A stretch of 64,000 bases of DNA from Rubrivivax sp. GTDB taxonomy: Bacteria > Pseudomonadota > Gammaproteobacteria > Burkholderiales > Burkholderiaceae_C. The stretch lies in NCBI GenBank assembly GCA_027491255.1, contig JAIXWM010000184.1, positions 1 through 64,000 on the forward strand. Reading direction: 5' to 3'. This document shows positions 26,737-36,396 of this stretch, piece after piece. The notes beneath the pieces were generated by a model. The model was not told the origin of the DNA. It was given only the letters and a program-made list of their open reading frames with translations, and searched no databases. Within the stretch, counting starts at the first letter, position 1. Every line of letters begins with the position of its first letter. Position numbers and translations under genes: made by a program.

Positions 26737-28023
26737 CGCGTGTTCATCGGCCCGCTGGAGGTGGCGGGGATCGCCGCCGGGCTGGCCCGCGGGCTGCGCG
26801 CGCATGGGCATGAGGCCGACCTCGTCCTGGCCTACAGCCACCCCTTCGCCTACGGGGGCGCGGGCGATCATGGCCGCGTGGCCGGCTGGTGGGCGCGGGC
26901 CGGCTGTTGGCGCCAGGCGCTGCCGCGCAGCCAGCCGCTGCGCAAGGCCTTCGCCTTCGGGCTGCAGCAGTTGCTCGGGTGGGCCGTGCTGGCCTGGGCG
27001 GCGCGCCGCTACGACGCCTTCGTCTTTCTCTATGGCGAGACGATCACCAACACGTCGATCGAACTGCGCCTGCTGCGCTGGCTCGGTCGCCGAACGGTGG
27101 TGGTGTTCGTCGGCTCGGACAGCCGGCCGCCCTACGTCGATGGCGGGTGGTTCCCGGCCGACCGCCCCTTCGACGCCCGCACCGCTGCGCGCGCCGCCCG
27201 CCGTCAGCGCGCCAAGGTGCAACGGCTCGAGCGCGGCGCCGGCGTGTGCGTCAACGCGCCGGCCACCGGCCACTTCCACGCGCGGCGCTTCGTGCACTGG
27301 CTGGCGCTGGGCATCCCGCGCGAGGTGCCGGCCGTGCCGCCGGCGTCGGCGCCGCGGCCGTCCCTGCGCGCGCTGCACAGCCCTTCGCACCCGGTGCTCA
27401 AGGGGACGGCGCGCATCCGCGCGGCGGTGCAGGCGCTGCGCGAGCGCGGTGTGCCGGTCGAGCTGGCGACCGTCGAGGGCCGCCCCAACGCCGAGGTGCT
27501 GGCCGCGCTCGCGGATTGCGACCTCGTGCTCGACCAGCTCTACAGCGACACCCCGATGGCCGCCTTCGCGACCGAGGGCGCGAGTCGCGGCCGCGCCGTG
27601 CTGGTCGGGGGCTATGCGGCGCGCTCGGTCGCTGCCGACGCGGCGCGGCGCGGCCTGCCGCTGCCGCCCACCGCCTTCGTCGAACCCGAGGCCTTCGAGC
27701 CCGAACTGGCGCGCCTGGCGACCGACGCCGACGCCCGTCGGCGCGTCGGCGACGCGGGCCGGGTCTTCGTTGCCGCTCACTGGACGCCCGAGGCGGTGGC
27801 CGCCCGCCTGCTGCGCATCATCGACGGCACGGTGCCCGAGGCCTGGTGGGTCGAGCCCGCCGACGTCACCTACCTGCAGGGTTGCGGGCTGTCCGAGGCC
27901 GTGGCCCGCGAGCGCGTGCGCGCGCTCGTCCAGCGCTGTGGCGCGGGCGCGCTGCAACTCGACGACAAGCCGGCGCTGCGCGACGCCTTCCTGGCCTTCG
28001 CGCGTGCGGGGGAGCCGGTGTGA
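26734..28023 (+). CDS. Glycosyltransferase-like protein (GT-B fold)
   Basis: A 429-residue protein starting VRVFIGPLEVAGIAAGLARG. The N-terminal half has the GT-B donor-cleft opening and a helix-rich stretch. The C-terminal half carries the GT4-like text PSHPVLKGTARI, VEGRPNAEVLAALADCDLVLDQL and ATEGASRGRAVLVGG. No signal or membrane anchor. It probably adds a sugar to the lipid-linked repeat unit on the cytoplasmic face. The stop overlaps the flippase GTG start (GTGA). The start was chosen from the GAGGAG site because the upstream part of the open frame lies in repeat copy C. Confidence 0.72.
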   Translation: MRVFIGPLEVAGIAAGLARGLRAHGHEADLVLAYSHPFAYGGAGDHGRVAGWWARAGCWRQALPRSQPLRKAFAFGLQQLLGWAVLAWAARRYDAFVFLYGETITNTSIELRLLRWLGRRTVVVFVGSDSRPPYVDGGWFPADRPFDARTAARAARRQRAKVQRLERGAGVCVNAPATGHFHARRFVHWLALGIPREVPAVPPASAPRPSLRALHSPSHPVLKGTARIRAAVQALRERGVPVELATVEGRPNAEVLAALADCDLVLDQLYSDTPMAAFATEGASRGRAVLVGGYAARSVAADAARRGLPLPPTAFVEPEAFEPELARLATDADARRRVGDAGRVFVAAHWTPEAVAARLLRIIDGTVPEAWWVEPADVTYLQGCGLSEAVARERVRALVQRCGAGALQLDDKPALRDAFLAFARAGEPV

Positions 28024-29471
28024 TCCGCGAGCTCTGGCGCGACGGCGCGATCTACGCCGCGGGCACCATCGTCTCGCGTGGCCTGGCGCTGCTGTTGCTG
28101 CCGCTGATCACCCGGCTGCTGGCGCCGCACGAGTACGGCGTGTTCGACCTCCTCGTCACGGCCGCCGTGCTGGCCAACCTCGTCGTGCCGCTGGAAACCC
28201 CGCAGGCGCTGGCGCGGCTGTGGAACGAGCGCGAGGTCGGCGTGGCGCAGCGTCGGCTGGCCGGCACCGCGTGGACCTTCGGCGTGCTGGCCTATGCCGG
28301 CTTCGTGCTGCTCGCCTGGGGGGCGGCGCCCTGGCTCGCGCCGCGTGTCTTCGGCAACGGCTTCGTCGAGGCCTGGCAGGCGGGCGCGGTCTTCATCGGC
28401 GCCAACGGGGTGATGCTGCTGCTGCAGTCGCAGCTGCGCTGGCAGCGCCGCCCGGTGGCCTACGCCGTGGTCAGCATCGCCTACGGCGCAGGCACGCTGG
28501 GTCTGCTGGCGCTGCTGGCCGTGCGCGGCGCGGCCGCCGGGTCCGCAGGGGCTGCCCAGGCGGAGGCGGCCGAGGTGCTGTGGGCGCACGCGGCGGCGTC
28601 GCTCGCCGTGGCCGTGGGCGCGCGGATGGCGCTGCGCGGCACGCTGGCCTGGGGCCTGAACGCCGGCGAACTGCGCGCGTTGCTGCGCTACGCGCTGCCG
28701 CTGGTGCCGGCCGGCGTCGCCGTGTTCGCCGCCACCTACCTGCACCGCTGGATGCTCGGCGCGCTGGGCACGCTCGACGACGTCGGCCTGTTCGGCGTGG
28801 CCGCGCGCCTGGGCGGCGCGGTGACGCTGGTGCTGATCGGCGTGCAGACCGCGATCACGCCGCTGGTCTACGCCCGCCATCGCGAGCCCGGCACGCCCGC
28901 CGCGCTGGCACGGCTGGCCGAGGGCTTCTGGTGCCTGGCCTTGCTGGCCTGCGGGGCGATGGCGCTGTTCGCCCGCGAACTGCTGGCATGGCTGGCCGGC
29001 CCCGACTATGCGGCGGCAGCACCGCTGGTGGCCTGGCTGGCAGTGGCGGCGCTGCTGGGTCAGATGTACGTGTTCGCCCCGGGCATCCCGATCGCGCAGC
29101 GCACCGGCTGGCAACTGGCCATCACGCTGACGGCGGCACTGGCCGGGGTGCTGCTGTGCCTGTGGCTGGTGCCGCTGGGCGGCGCGCGCGGCGCTGCGGT
29201 GGCCAGCGCGGGCTCGGCGCTGTGGTTTCTCGGCGGCTGGGTGTGGGCCGGACAACGCTTGTACCCCTTGCCGCTGCGCTGGCGCGCGCTGGGCGTATGC
29301 ACGCTGGCTGTCCTGCCGTTGGGCGCTGCCGGCCCAGCCCTCGACGCCGCTTTCGCGGGGCCGCTGGCGTGGGCCCTGAAGCTGGCGCTGCTGGGGGGCG
29401 TGGCGGCGATCTGCGTCGCCAGCGGGCTGCTGCGACCGCGCGCCTGGCGGCCCGCCGCGTCGGGAGGCTGA
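28020..29471 (+). CDS. Polysaccharide repeat-unit flippase (Wzx/MurJ-like)
   Basis: A 483-residue integral membrane protein with about twelve to fourteen hydrophobic helices. The N-terminal segment GTIVSRGLALLLLPLITRLLA followed by PHEYGVFDLL is characteristic of the polysaccharide transporter (PST/Wzx) family. It would move the finished lipid-linked repeat unit across the inner membrane. It has a GTG start overlapping the glycosyltransferase stop by 4 bases and ends 4 bases before asnB. The sequence is unusually Ala/Leu/Gly rich even for this genome. Confidence 0.88.
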   Translation: MIRELWRDGAIYAAGTIVSRGLALLLLPLITRLLAPHEYGVFDLLVTAAVLANLVVPLETPQALARLWNEREVGVAQRRLAGTAWTFGVLAYAGFVLLAWGAAPWLAPRVFGNGFVEAWQAGAVFIGANGVMLLLQSQLRWQRRPVAYAVVSIAYGAGTLGLLALLAVRGAAAGSAGAAQAEAAEVLWAHAAASLAVAVGARMALRGTLAWGLNAGELRALLRYALPLVPAGVAVFAATYLHRWMLGALGTLDDVGLFGVAARLGGAVTLVLIGVQTAITPLVYARHREPGTPAALARLAEGFWCLALLACGAMALFARELLAWLAGPDYAAAAPLVAWLAVAALLGQMYVFAPGIPIAQRTGWQLAITLTAALAGVLLCLWLVPLGGARGAAVASAGSALWFLGGWVWAGQRLYPLPLRWRALGVCTLAVLPLGAAGPALDAAFAGPLAWALKLALLGGVAAICVASGLLRPRAWRPAASGG

Positions 29472-29475
29472 CCCG

Positions 29476-31458
29476 ATGTGCGGCATCGTCCTGGCCTTCA
29501 CCCCGCGCGCGCCGACCGCGGTTGCCACGGTCGCCGCGATGGCGTACGCGCTGCGCCATCGCGGCCCCGACGACGAGGGCTTCCTGCTCTTCGACGGGAT
29601 GGGCCCGCCGCGCCGGATGGCCGGCGACGACACCCCGCGCGCGGTGGCCGAGGCCCCCACGCCCTGGCAGCCGCAGGGCCTTGTCGCTGACGAGCCGGGC
29701 CGGGCTGCGCCGCTGGTCATGGGCCACCGGCGCCTGGCCATCGTCGATCTCTCGCCCTGGGGCCACCAGCCGATGTCGCGCGCCGGGCGCTGGCACATCG
29801 TCTACAACGGCGAGATCTACAACCACCCCGAGCTGCGCGCCGAGCTCGAGTCGCTGGGGCACGCATTTCTCACCCACAGCGACACCGAGGTGCTGCTGGC
29901 CGCCCTGGCGCAGTGGGGGCCGCAGCAGGCGCTGTCGCGCTGCAACGGCATGTGGGCCTTCGCGGTGCTCGACACCGAGCGGCGCACGCTGCTCGTCGCG
30001 CGCGACCGCTTCGGCGTCAAGCCGCTGTACCTCTGGCAGGCCGACGACGGCTCGCTGCTGCTGGCCTCCGAGATCAAGGCCCTGCTCGTGCATCCGCGGG
30101 TGCGCGCCGCGGCGTCCGCCGGGCGTTGTGTCGAGTTCCTGCGCGCGGGCCCGCGCGCCTGGGACACCGCCACCGAATTCGAGGGCATCACCCGCTTTCC
30201 GGCCGGGCACTGGGCCGAGCTGAGCCTGGACGCGCCGGCCCCGCTGCGCCCGCAGCCGTTCTGGCAGCGCCCGCCTGCAGCCGACGCCGCAGAGCCCTTC
30301 GACGCCCGCCGCGCCGATGAGCTGGCGGGCCGCTACGTGGAACTGCTGGACGACGCCGTGCGCCTGCGCCTGCGCGCTGACGTGCGCGTGGGCACGGCGC
30401 TGTCGGGCGGGCTCGACAGTTCCAGCATCGCCTGGCTGGTGAACCGCTCGCTGCGCCGCGACGGCCGGGGCGAACAGCAGGAAGTGTTCTCCAGCGTCTA
30501 CCCCGGCGAGGGCGTGCGCGTGGCCGACGAGAGTGCCTTCATCGCCCGTGTCGCGCGGCAGCTCCAGGTGCGCAGCAACACCATCGAGCCGCGGGTTGAC
30601 GATGTCCCGGCGGCGCACGAGCGCATGGTCTGGGCGCTGGACACCCCACCGGCCAACACACTGATGTCGAGCTGGCACACCTTCGCGCTCGTCGCCCGCC
30701 GTGGCGTCGTCGTCACGCTCGACGGGCAGGGCGCCGACGAGGAACTCGCCGGCTACAGCCGCTACTTGCGCAACTGGCTGGTGCACGCGCCCCTTGGCGC
30801 GGCACTGGCCGAGGCGCGGGCGCTGCTGGGCGCGATGCAGGGCTTCGGCGCGGCGGTGGGCATCGGTCTGGGCGGCGCGCTGCTGCGCCGCGTGGCCGGG
30901 CGCGGCGCCGTGCACGCGCTGGCACGGCACCTGCGCATGGGCGCCGACCCGTCGCCCACACTGGCGCAGGCCCTGGCCGATGACTTCGAGACCCACCTGC
31001 GCAACCTGCTGCTCTATGCCGACAAGACGGCCATGGCCTGGTCGGTGGAGTCGCGCATGCCCTTCATGGACTACCGCATCGTGCAGTTCCTTGCTGGCGT
31101 GCCCCCGGCCTACAAGATCCACGGCGGCTGGACCAAGTGGCTCGGCCGCCATGCGACGGCCGGCCACCTGCCCGACCAGGTGGTCTGGCGGCGCGACAAG
31201 ATGGGCTGGGCCATCCCCGAGCCGGTGTGGTTCGAGGGGCCGCTGCGGTCCTGGCTCGCCGGCAAGCTGGCGGCCAGCGCCTTTGCGACCGATGTCGCGC
31301 GCCAGGCCGGCGTCGACCCGGCCGCCGCGCCGCTGTCCCAACGCCTGCGCCTTCTCAACCTCGCCACCTGGCACCGACTGTTCTTCGAGGAGGCGGGGCG
31401 CCCGGGCCGCGCACTCGGCCGCGGGATGCAGCTCGGACCGCGGGAGGCCGCGCCGTGA
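29476..31458 (+). CDS. asnB: Asparagine synthase (glutamine-hydrolysing) type amidotransferase
   Basis: A 660-residue AsnB-type protein. The nucleophile is Cys2 (MCGIVLAF) in the glutaminase domain (1-215; VYNGEIYNH, DTEVLLAAL, RDRFGVKPLY). The synthetase domain carries the PP-loop SGGLDSSS near 312. In polysaccharide clusters such enzymes (WbpS-like) often turn the carboxylate of a uronic acid into an amide. With WbpE-type aminotransferases nearby, this role is more likely than free asparagine synthesis. The stop overlaps the next GTG start. Confidence 0.9.
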   Translation: MCGIVLAFTPRAPTAVATVAAMAYALRHRGPDDEGFLLFDGMGPPRRMAGDDTPRAVAEAPTPWQPQGLVADEPGRAAPLVMGHRRLAIVDLSPWGHQPMSRAGRWHIVYNGEIYNHPELRAELESLGHAFLTHSDTEVLLAALAQWGPQQALSRCNGMWAFAVLDTERRTLLVARDRFGVKPLYLWQADDGSLLLASEIKALLVHPRVRAAASAGRCVEFLRAGPRAWDTATEFEGITRFPAGHWAELSLDAPAPLRPQPFWQRPPAADAAEPFDARRADELAGRYVELLDDAVRLRLRADVRVGTALSGGLDSSSIAWLVNRSLRRDGRGEQQEVFSSVYPGEGVRVADESAFIARVARQLQVRSNTIEPRVDDVPAAHERMVWALDTPPANTLMSSWHTFALVARRGVVVTLDGQGADEELAGYSRYLRNWLVHAPLGAALAEARALLGAMQGFGAAVGIGLGGALLRRVAGRGAVHALARHLRMGADPSPTLAQALADDFETHLRNLLLYADKTAMAWSVESRMPFMDYRIVQFLAGVPPAYKIHGGWTKWLGRHATAGHLPDQVVWRRDKMGWAIPEPVWFEGPLRSWLAGKLAASAFATDVARQAGVDPAAAPLSQRLRLLNLATWHRLFFEEAGRPGRALGRGMQLGPREAAP

Positions 31459-32585
31459 GCCGCGTCGTTCACGTCACCACCGTGCACCCGCGCGACGACA
31501 TCCGCATCTTCCGCAAGGAGTGCGTTTCGCTGGCGCGCGCCGGCTACGAGGTGGTGCAGGTCGTCGGTGACGGGCAGGGCGCCGCGGTGGTGGACGGTGT
31601 TCGCACCGTCGACATCGGCGCGCGCCCGGCGGGCCGGCTCGCGCGCATGCGCCGGCAGCCGGCCGCCGCGCTGGCCGCGGTGCGCCGGGAGCGGCCGGCG
31701 CTGGTGCATCTCCACGACCCGGAGCTGCTGCCGCTGGGCGTCGCACTGGCGCGCGAAGGCCTGCCGGTGGTCTACGACGCGCACGAGGACGTGCCGCGCC
31801 AGATCCTCACCAAGCAGTGGATCCCGGCCGCGCTGCGCCCGGGGGTCTCGCGCGCCTTCGAGGTCTACGAGAACCGGCAGGTGCGCCAGCTCGCGGCGGT
31901 GAGCGCGGCCACGCCGCACATCGCCGAGCGCTTCGCGCAGGTGGCCAGGCTGGCCGTGAATGTCGGCAACTACCCCTTCGAGGACGAGCTCGCGCCAGCC
32001 GCCGGTGCCCGGCCGCGCGAACGCATGGTCTGCTACGTCGGCGGCCTGATGCGCACGCGCGGCCTGCTGCAGATGGTGCGCGCCGTGGCGCTGGTGCCCG
32101 GGCTGCGCCTCGTGCTGTGCGGTCGCTTCGAGGACGCCGCCCTCGAAGCCGCGGTGCGTGCCGAGCCGGGCTGGGGGCGGGTGCAGTGGCTGGGGCAGGT
32201 GGGGCGCGAGCAGGTGCGCGAGGTGATGGCGTGCGCCAGCGCCGGGCTGGTGACGCTGCTGCCCATGCCCAGCTACCTCGACGCGCTGCCGATCAAGATG
32301 TTCGAGTACATGTCGGCCGGGCTGCCGGTGGTGGCCTCGGACTTCCCGCTGTGGCGCGGCATCGTCCAGCGCCACCGCTGTGGCGTGGTCGTCGATCCGG
32401 CCGACCCGGCCGCCATCGCGGCGGCCATCGGGTCGATCCTGGACGACCCGGCGCGTGCCCAGGCCATGGGCGAGGCGGGCCGTGCGGCGGTCCTCACCGC
32501 CTACCGCTGGCCCGTGGCCGAGCGCGAGCTGCTCGCGCTCTACGATCGCCTCATCGGGCCGCCGTCGACGGCCGCCGCGCGATGA
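31455..32585 (+). CDS. Family 4 glycosyltransferase
   Basis: A 376-residue GT-B enzyme. The N-terminal half includes VHVTTVHPRDDIRIFRKE and VHLHDPELLPLG. The C-terminal half has the GT4 sugar-nucleotide region (YVGGLMRTRGL, PSYLDALPIKMFEYMSAGLP, VVDPADPAAIAAAI), with the conserved Glu in KMFEYMS. The GTG start at 31455 overlaps the asnB stop, and the end overlaps the next ATG, so translation is coupled on both sides. Donor and acceptor cannot be read from the sequence. Confidence 0.9.
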   Translation: MSRVVHVTTVHPRDDIRIFRKECVSLARAGYEVVQVVGDGQGAAVVDGVRTVDIGARPAGRLARMRRQPAAALAAVRRERPALVHLHDPELLPLGVALAREGLPVVYDAHEDVPRQILTKQWIPAALRPGVSRAFEVYENRQVRQLAAVSAATPHIAERFAQVARLAVNVGNYPFEDELAPAAGARPRERMVCYVGGLMRTRGLLQMVRAVALVPGLRLVLCGRFEDAALEAAVRAEPGWGRVQWLGQVGREQVREVMACASAGLVTLLPMPSYLDALPIKMFEYMSAGLPVVASDFPLWRGIVQRHRCGVVVDPADPAAIAAAIGSILDDPARAQAMGEAGRAAVLTAYRWPVAERELLALYDRLIGPPSTAAAR

Positions 32586-33877
32586 ACATCCTCTACCTCA
32601 ACCACTACGCCGGCACACCCGGGCTGGGCATGGAGTACCGGCCCTACCACCTGGCACGCGAATGGGTGCGCCTCGGACACCGTGTGCAGGTGCTGGCGGC
32701 CGACTTCTCGCACGTGCGCACCCGCCAGCCCGCCGCCGGTGACGAGACGATCGCAGGCATCGCCTGGCGCTGGTACCGCACCCCGGCCTACCAGGGCAAC
32801 GGCCTGGGCCGCGCGCGCAACATCGCAGCCTTCCTCGGTGCGGTGTGGCGCGACACGCCACGGCTCGTGCGCGATTTCCGGCCCGACGCGGTGATCGCCT
32901 CCAGCACCTACCCGATGGACTTCTGGATCGCGCGCCGCATCGCGCGCCGTTGCGGTGCGCGTCTGGTGCACGAGGTGCATGACCTGTGGCCGCTGTCGCC
33001 CATCGAGCTGTCGGGCATGTCGCCGCGGCACCCGTTCGCGCTGCTGTGCCAGGCGGCCGAGGACGCCGCCTGCCGCGACGCCCACCTCGTCGTCTCGGTG
33101 CTGCCCCGGGTGCACGAGCACCTGCGCGCGCGCGGGCTCGACCTGCGCCGCCTGCTGATCGTGCCCAACGGCATCGACCCGCAGGAGTGGGCCGGCCCGT
33201 CCGAGCCGCTGCGCGCCGACGTGGCGGCCGTGCTGGCCGACAGCCGCGCCGCCGGCCGCACGGTGGTCGGCTACGCGGGTTCCATGGGTCTGCCCAACGC
33301 GCTGGACACGCTGCTCGATGCCGCCGCGCTGCTGCGCGGCGAGGCGGTGCAGATCGTGCTCGTCGGTGACGGGCACGAGCGCCAGCGGCTGGCCGGCCGG
33401 ATCGCGGCGCAGCAGCTTGTGGGGGTGAGCCTGCTGCCTGCCATCCCGAAAGCGCAGGTGCCGGCCTTCCTCGGCGCGGTCGACATCGCCTACCTCGGCT
33501 GGCGGCGTCAGCCGCTGTACCGCTTCGGCATCGCGCCGAACAAGCTGATGGACTACATGATGGCGGGCTGTGCCGTGCTGCACGCGGTGGAGGCCGGCAA
33601 CGACCCGGTGGCCGAGGCGGGCTGCGGCCTGACCGTCGCGCCGGAAGATCCCGGTGCCGTCGCGCGCGGGGTGCTCGAACTGGCCGCGCTGCCGCTGGCG
33701 CAGCGCCGGGCGCTGGGCGCGCGCGGCCGTGCGCATGTGCTCGCGCACCACACCTACCCGGTGCTGGCACGGCGCTTCGCGCAGGCCCTGGCTGGAGAAG
33801 ACGCGCAGCCGCCTCCCGTGTTCCTGTCCCCCTCGGGGAGAGAGCCGGGCGCAGCCCGGCCCGGGAAGCGCCCGTGA
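32582..33877 (+). CDS. Family 4 glycosyltransferase (WbuB-like)
   Basis: A 431-residue GT-B enzyme starting MNILYLNHYAGTPGLGMEYR, the common opening of WbuB-type glycosyltransferases. Middle and C-terminal marks are HEVHDLWPLSPIEL, YAGSMGLPNALDTLL and FGIAPNKLMDYMMAG, where the usual Glu of the EX7E motif is replaced by Asp in LMDYM. The last 30 residues are a loose Pro/Gly tail. It overlaps both neighbours by 4 bases. Confidence 0.9.
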   Translation: MNILYLNHYAGTPGLGMEYRPYHLAREWVRLGHRVQVLAADFSHVRTRQPAAGDETIAGIAWRWYRTPAYQGNGLGRARNIAAFLGAVWRDTPRLVRDFRPDAVIASSTYPMDFWIARRIARRCGARLVHEVHDLWPLSPIELSGMSPRHPFALLCQAAEDAACRDAHLVVSVLPRVHEHLRARGLDLRRLLIVPNGIDPQEWAGPSEPLRADVAAVLADSRAAGRTVVGYAGSMGLPNALDTLLDAAALLRGEAVQIVLVGDGHERQRLAGRIAAQQLVGVSLLPAIPKAQVPAFLGAVDIAYLGWRRQPLYRFGIAPNKLMDYMMAGCAVLHAVEAGNDPVAEAGCGLTVAPEDPGAVARGVLELAALPLAQRRALGARGRAHVLAHHTYPVLARRFAQALAGEDAQPPPVFLSPSGREPGAARPGKRP

Positions 33878-34635
33878 AACCCCGGTCCGAGACCGAGGCG
33901 GTGGCCGAGCGCTATGCGCGTCGGGCGGCGACGGGCCTGTACGACCCGGCCCGCCCCGAAGTGCGCCACATGCTCGATGAGCGCGAGCGTGCGCTGCGCC
34001 GCCGCTTCGCGCGTCTGGGATGGCACGACCTGGACGAGCGGCGTGTGCTGGAGGTCGGCTGCGGCGCCGGTGGCAACCTGCAGCGGCTGCTGCAGATGGG
34101 ATTCCGCGCCGAGCACCTGGCCGGCGTCGAGCTGCTGCCAGGGCGCTTCGAGCTTGCGCGCGCGGCGCTGCCGGCGCCCGTCCGCCTCATCCAGGGCGAT
34201 GCCTGCGAGCTGGACTGGCCCGCGCACAGCGTGGACGCGGTGCTGGTGGCCACGGTCTTCTCCTCGCTCCTGGACGAGGCCTTCCAGCGGCGCCTGGCCA
34301 CGGCCTTGTGGCGCTGGGTCCGGCCTGGCGGCGGCGTGCTCTGGTACGACTTCACCGTCGACAACCCGCGCAACCCCGACGTTCGCGGCGTGCCGCTGCG
34401 GCGCATCGCCGCGCTCTTCCCCGAGGGGCGGCTGGCGCACGAGCGGGTGACCTTGGCCCCGCCGCTGGCGCGTCTGGCCTGCCGCATCCATCCCGGCGCC
34501 TATGGCGTGCTGAACGCGCTGCCCTGGCTGCGCACCCACGTCCTGGCCTGGGTGGAAAAGCCCGACAATCGAGGCTTGGCCTCCACTCCCGCTGGGCGGC
34601 CCACCGCGTCCGACGCCGGGCGCTCCTCGCCGTGA
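33874..34635 (+). CDS. SAM-dependent methyltransferase (class I)
   Basis: A 253-residue protein. The SAM-binding loop VLEVGCGAGG lies at about 58-67, followed by VELLPGRFELA (acidic ribose-binding region) and IQGDACELDW. The fold is the common class I Rossmann type. In a polysaccharide cluster it may methylate a sugar hydroxyl or cap the chain end; no substrate can be read. It has a GTG start overlapping the previous stop, and its own end overlaps the third aminotransferase. The C-terminal 25 residues look unstructured. Confidence 0.85.
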   Translation: MKPRSETEAVAERYARRAATGLYDPARPEVRHMLDERERALRRRFARLGWHDLDERRVLEVGCGAGGNLQRLLQMGFRAEHLAGVELLPGRFELARAALPAPVRLIQGDACELDWPAHSVDAVLVATVFSSLLDEAFQRRLATALWRWVRPGGGVLWYDFTVDNPRNPDVRGVPLRRIAALFPEGRLAHERVTLAPPLARLACRIHPGAYGVLNALPWLRTHVLAWVEKPDNRGLASTPAGRPTASDAGRSSP

Positions 34636-35801
34636 ACCGCCCCGCCGTCCCTGCCGACTTCCTGCCCTTTGCCTTGCCCGAGATCGGCGAGGAGGAGATC
34701 GCCGAGGTCGTGGACACGCTGCGATCGGGCTGGATCACGACCGGGCCGAAAGCGCGCCGCTTCGAGTCCGACTTCGCCGCCTTCCTGGGCGAGCCGGGGC
34801 TGCACTGCGTGGCGGTGAATTCGGCCACCGCCGGCTTGCACCTCGCGCTCGAGGCCTTGGGCATCGGTCCCGGCGACGAGGTGTTGACGACGACCCACAC
34901 CTTCACCGCCACGGCCGAGGTCGCGCGCTACCTGGGCGCGGACGTGAAGCTGGTCGATTGCGACGCGGCGACACTGAACATCGACCCGGCGGCGGTGGAG
35001 GCGGCCGTCGGCCCGCGCACGAAGGCGCTGGTGCCGGTGCACTACGCGGGGCTGGCGGCCGACATGCCGCGGCTGCTGCAGATCGCGCGTCGGCACCGGC
35101 TGAAGGTGGTCGAGGACGCGGCGCACGCGCTGCCGGCCACCAGCGGCGGCCGTCTCGTGGGCACGCTGGGCAGCGATGCCACGGTCTTCAGCTTCTACGC
35201 CAACAAGACCATCACCACCGGCGAGGGCGGGATGCTGGTCACGCGCGATGCGCAGATCGCGGCGCGCGCGCGCGTGATGCGCCTGCACGGCATCAGCCGT
35301 GACGCCTTCGACCGCTTCAGCGCCCAGGTGCCGAGCTGGTACTACGAGATCGTCGCACCGGGCTTCAAGTACAACCTGACCGACATCGCCGCAGCCCTGG
35401 GGCTGCACCAGCTGCGCCGCACACGCGAATTCCAGCGCCGGCGCCAAGGACTCGCGCAGGCCTACGACGCCGCGCTGTCGGGATTGCCGCTGCAGTTGCC
35501 GGCGCAAGCGCCCCAGGGCGAGCAGCACGCCTGGCATCTGTACGTCGTGCGCCTGGCCGACGATGCGCGCGTGGCGCGTGACCGGGTGATCGAGCGGCTC
35601 TACGCCGCGGGCATCGGCTGCAGCGTGCACTACATTCCCCTGCACCTGCAGCCCTACTGGCGCGAGCGCTACGGCCTGCAGGCCCGGCACTTCCCTCGCA
35701 GTCAGCGTGCCTTCGAGCGCATGATCAGCCTGCCGCTGTACACGCGCATGCGCGAGACCGACGTCGAGCGCGTGGCGCAGGCCCTGCGGGCCGTGCTCTA
35801 G
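34632..35801 (+). CDS. DegT/DnrJ/EryC1 sugar aminotransferase, third copy
   Basis: A 389-residue PLP aminotransferase with lysine K192 in FSFYANKTITTGEGG, NSATAGLHLALEAL near 63-76 and VVEDAAHALPAT near 159-170. The text resembles ArnB/PglE-type enzymes that aminate 4-keto sugars. It is the third aminotransferase in 13 kb, each with different text around the lysine, which points to more than one amino sugar or a diamino sugar in the product. The GTG start overlaps the methyltransferase stop. Confidence 0.9.
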   Translation: MNRPAVPADFLPFALPEIGEEEIAEVVDTLRSGWITTGPKARRFESDFAAFLGEPGLHCVAVNSATAGLHLALEALGIGPGDEVLTTTHTFTATAEVARYLGADVKLVDCDAATLNIDPAAVEAAVGPRTKALVPVHYAGLAADMPRLLQIARRHRLKVVEDAAHALPATSGGRLVGTLGSDATVFSFYANKTITTGEGGMLVTRDAQIAARARVMRLHGISRDAFDRFSAQVPSWYYEIVAPGFKYNLTDIAAALGLHQLRRTREFQRRRQGLAQAYDAALSGLPLQLPAQAPQGEQHAWHLYVVRLADDARVARDRVIERLYAAGIGCSVHYIPLHLQPYWRERYGLQARHFPRSQRAFERMISLPLYTRMRETDVERVAQALRAVL

Positions 35802-35933
35802 CGGCGCCGGGCGCGCGCTGCGGCGCGTTGCTGCTCCAGTGCTGCGCAAGCGCAAGCGCTGTCCCGCCGTCCGCCCCGAACATGAAGCCGTCCATCGACA
35901 AGCCGCGTCGTCGCGACGCACGGAGCCGACTTC

Positions 35934-36374
35934 ATGAACCGCAAGCCTTCCCTTTCCCTGGCCGCCGCGCTTGTGCTGGCTGCCACGGCCACCCTCGCGC
36001 AGTCCCAGTCCCCTGCGCCCAGCGCTGGCGCCATGACGCGCCAGGAGGTCAAGATCGAGCGCGACGAATTCATGCGCTCGCACCAGTGGGACAACGCCTA
36101 CGGCAACTGGGTCCTCAAGCCCGGCTTCGAGGCTCCGGCCGGGATGAAGACACGCGCGGAGATCAAGGCTGCGCGTGACGAATTCCTGCGCACGCACCGC
36201 TGGGATCCCTCGGGTGACGTCTGGCAGCCGATTCCCGAGGGGCCGCGCGAACTCAGCAAGCTCACGCGCGAGCAGATGCGCATCGAGACCCGGGAGTTCT
36301 TGCGCACGCACGACTGGGACGTGGCCGAGGAACGCTGGGTCGACAAGCGGCCGGCCAAGGCGCGCAAGCGGTGA
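35934..36374 (+). CDS. Uncharacterised periplasmic protein with three tandem repeats
   Basis: A 146-residue protein. A signal peptide at about 1-22 ends TLAQ. The mature part is three copies of a unit of about 40 residues, each with a pattern like TR-x-E/Q-(I/V/M)K, then RDEFLRTHRWD, then a Trp about 8 residues further on: ERDEFMRSHQWD, ARDEFLRTHRWD and ETREFLRTHDWD. The rest is Lys/Arg-rich. I do not recognise the family. A GGAG site at 35922-35925 precedes the ATG by 8 bases. It lies at the end of the plus-strand polysaccharide genes, so a structural or binding role in the envelope is possible, but that is only context. Confidence 0.8.
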   Translation: MNRKPSLSLAAALVLAATATLAQSQSPAPSAGAMTRQEVKIERDEFMRSHQWDNAYGNWVLKPGFEAPAGMKTRAEIKAARDEFLRTHRWDPSGDVWQPIPEGPRELSKLTREQMRIETREFLRTHDWDVAEERWVDKRPAKARKR

Positions 36375-36396
36375 CATTGCAGGTTCTGGGGCCCCC

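Noticed and set aside
26804..30223. 1139-codon open frame on the plus strand
   Set aside because: It crosses the glycosyltransferase, flippase and asnB genes in another frame and consists of Arg/Ala/Cys-rich text without a domain.
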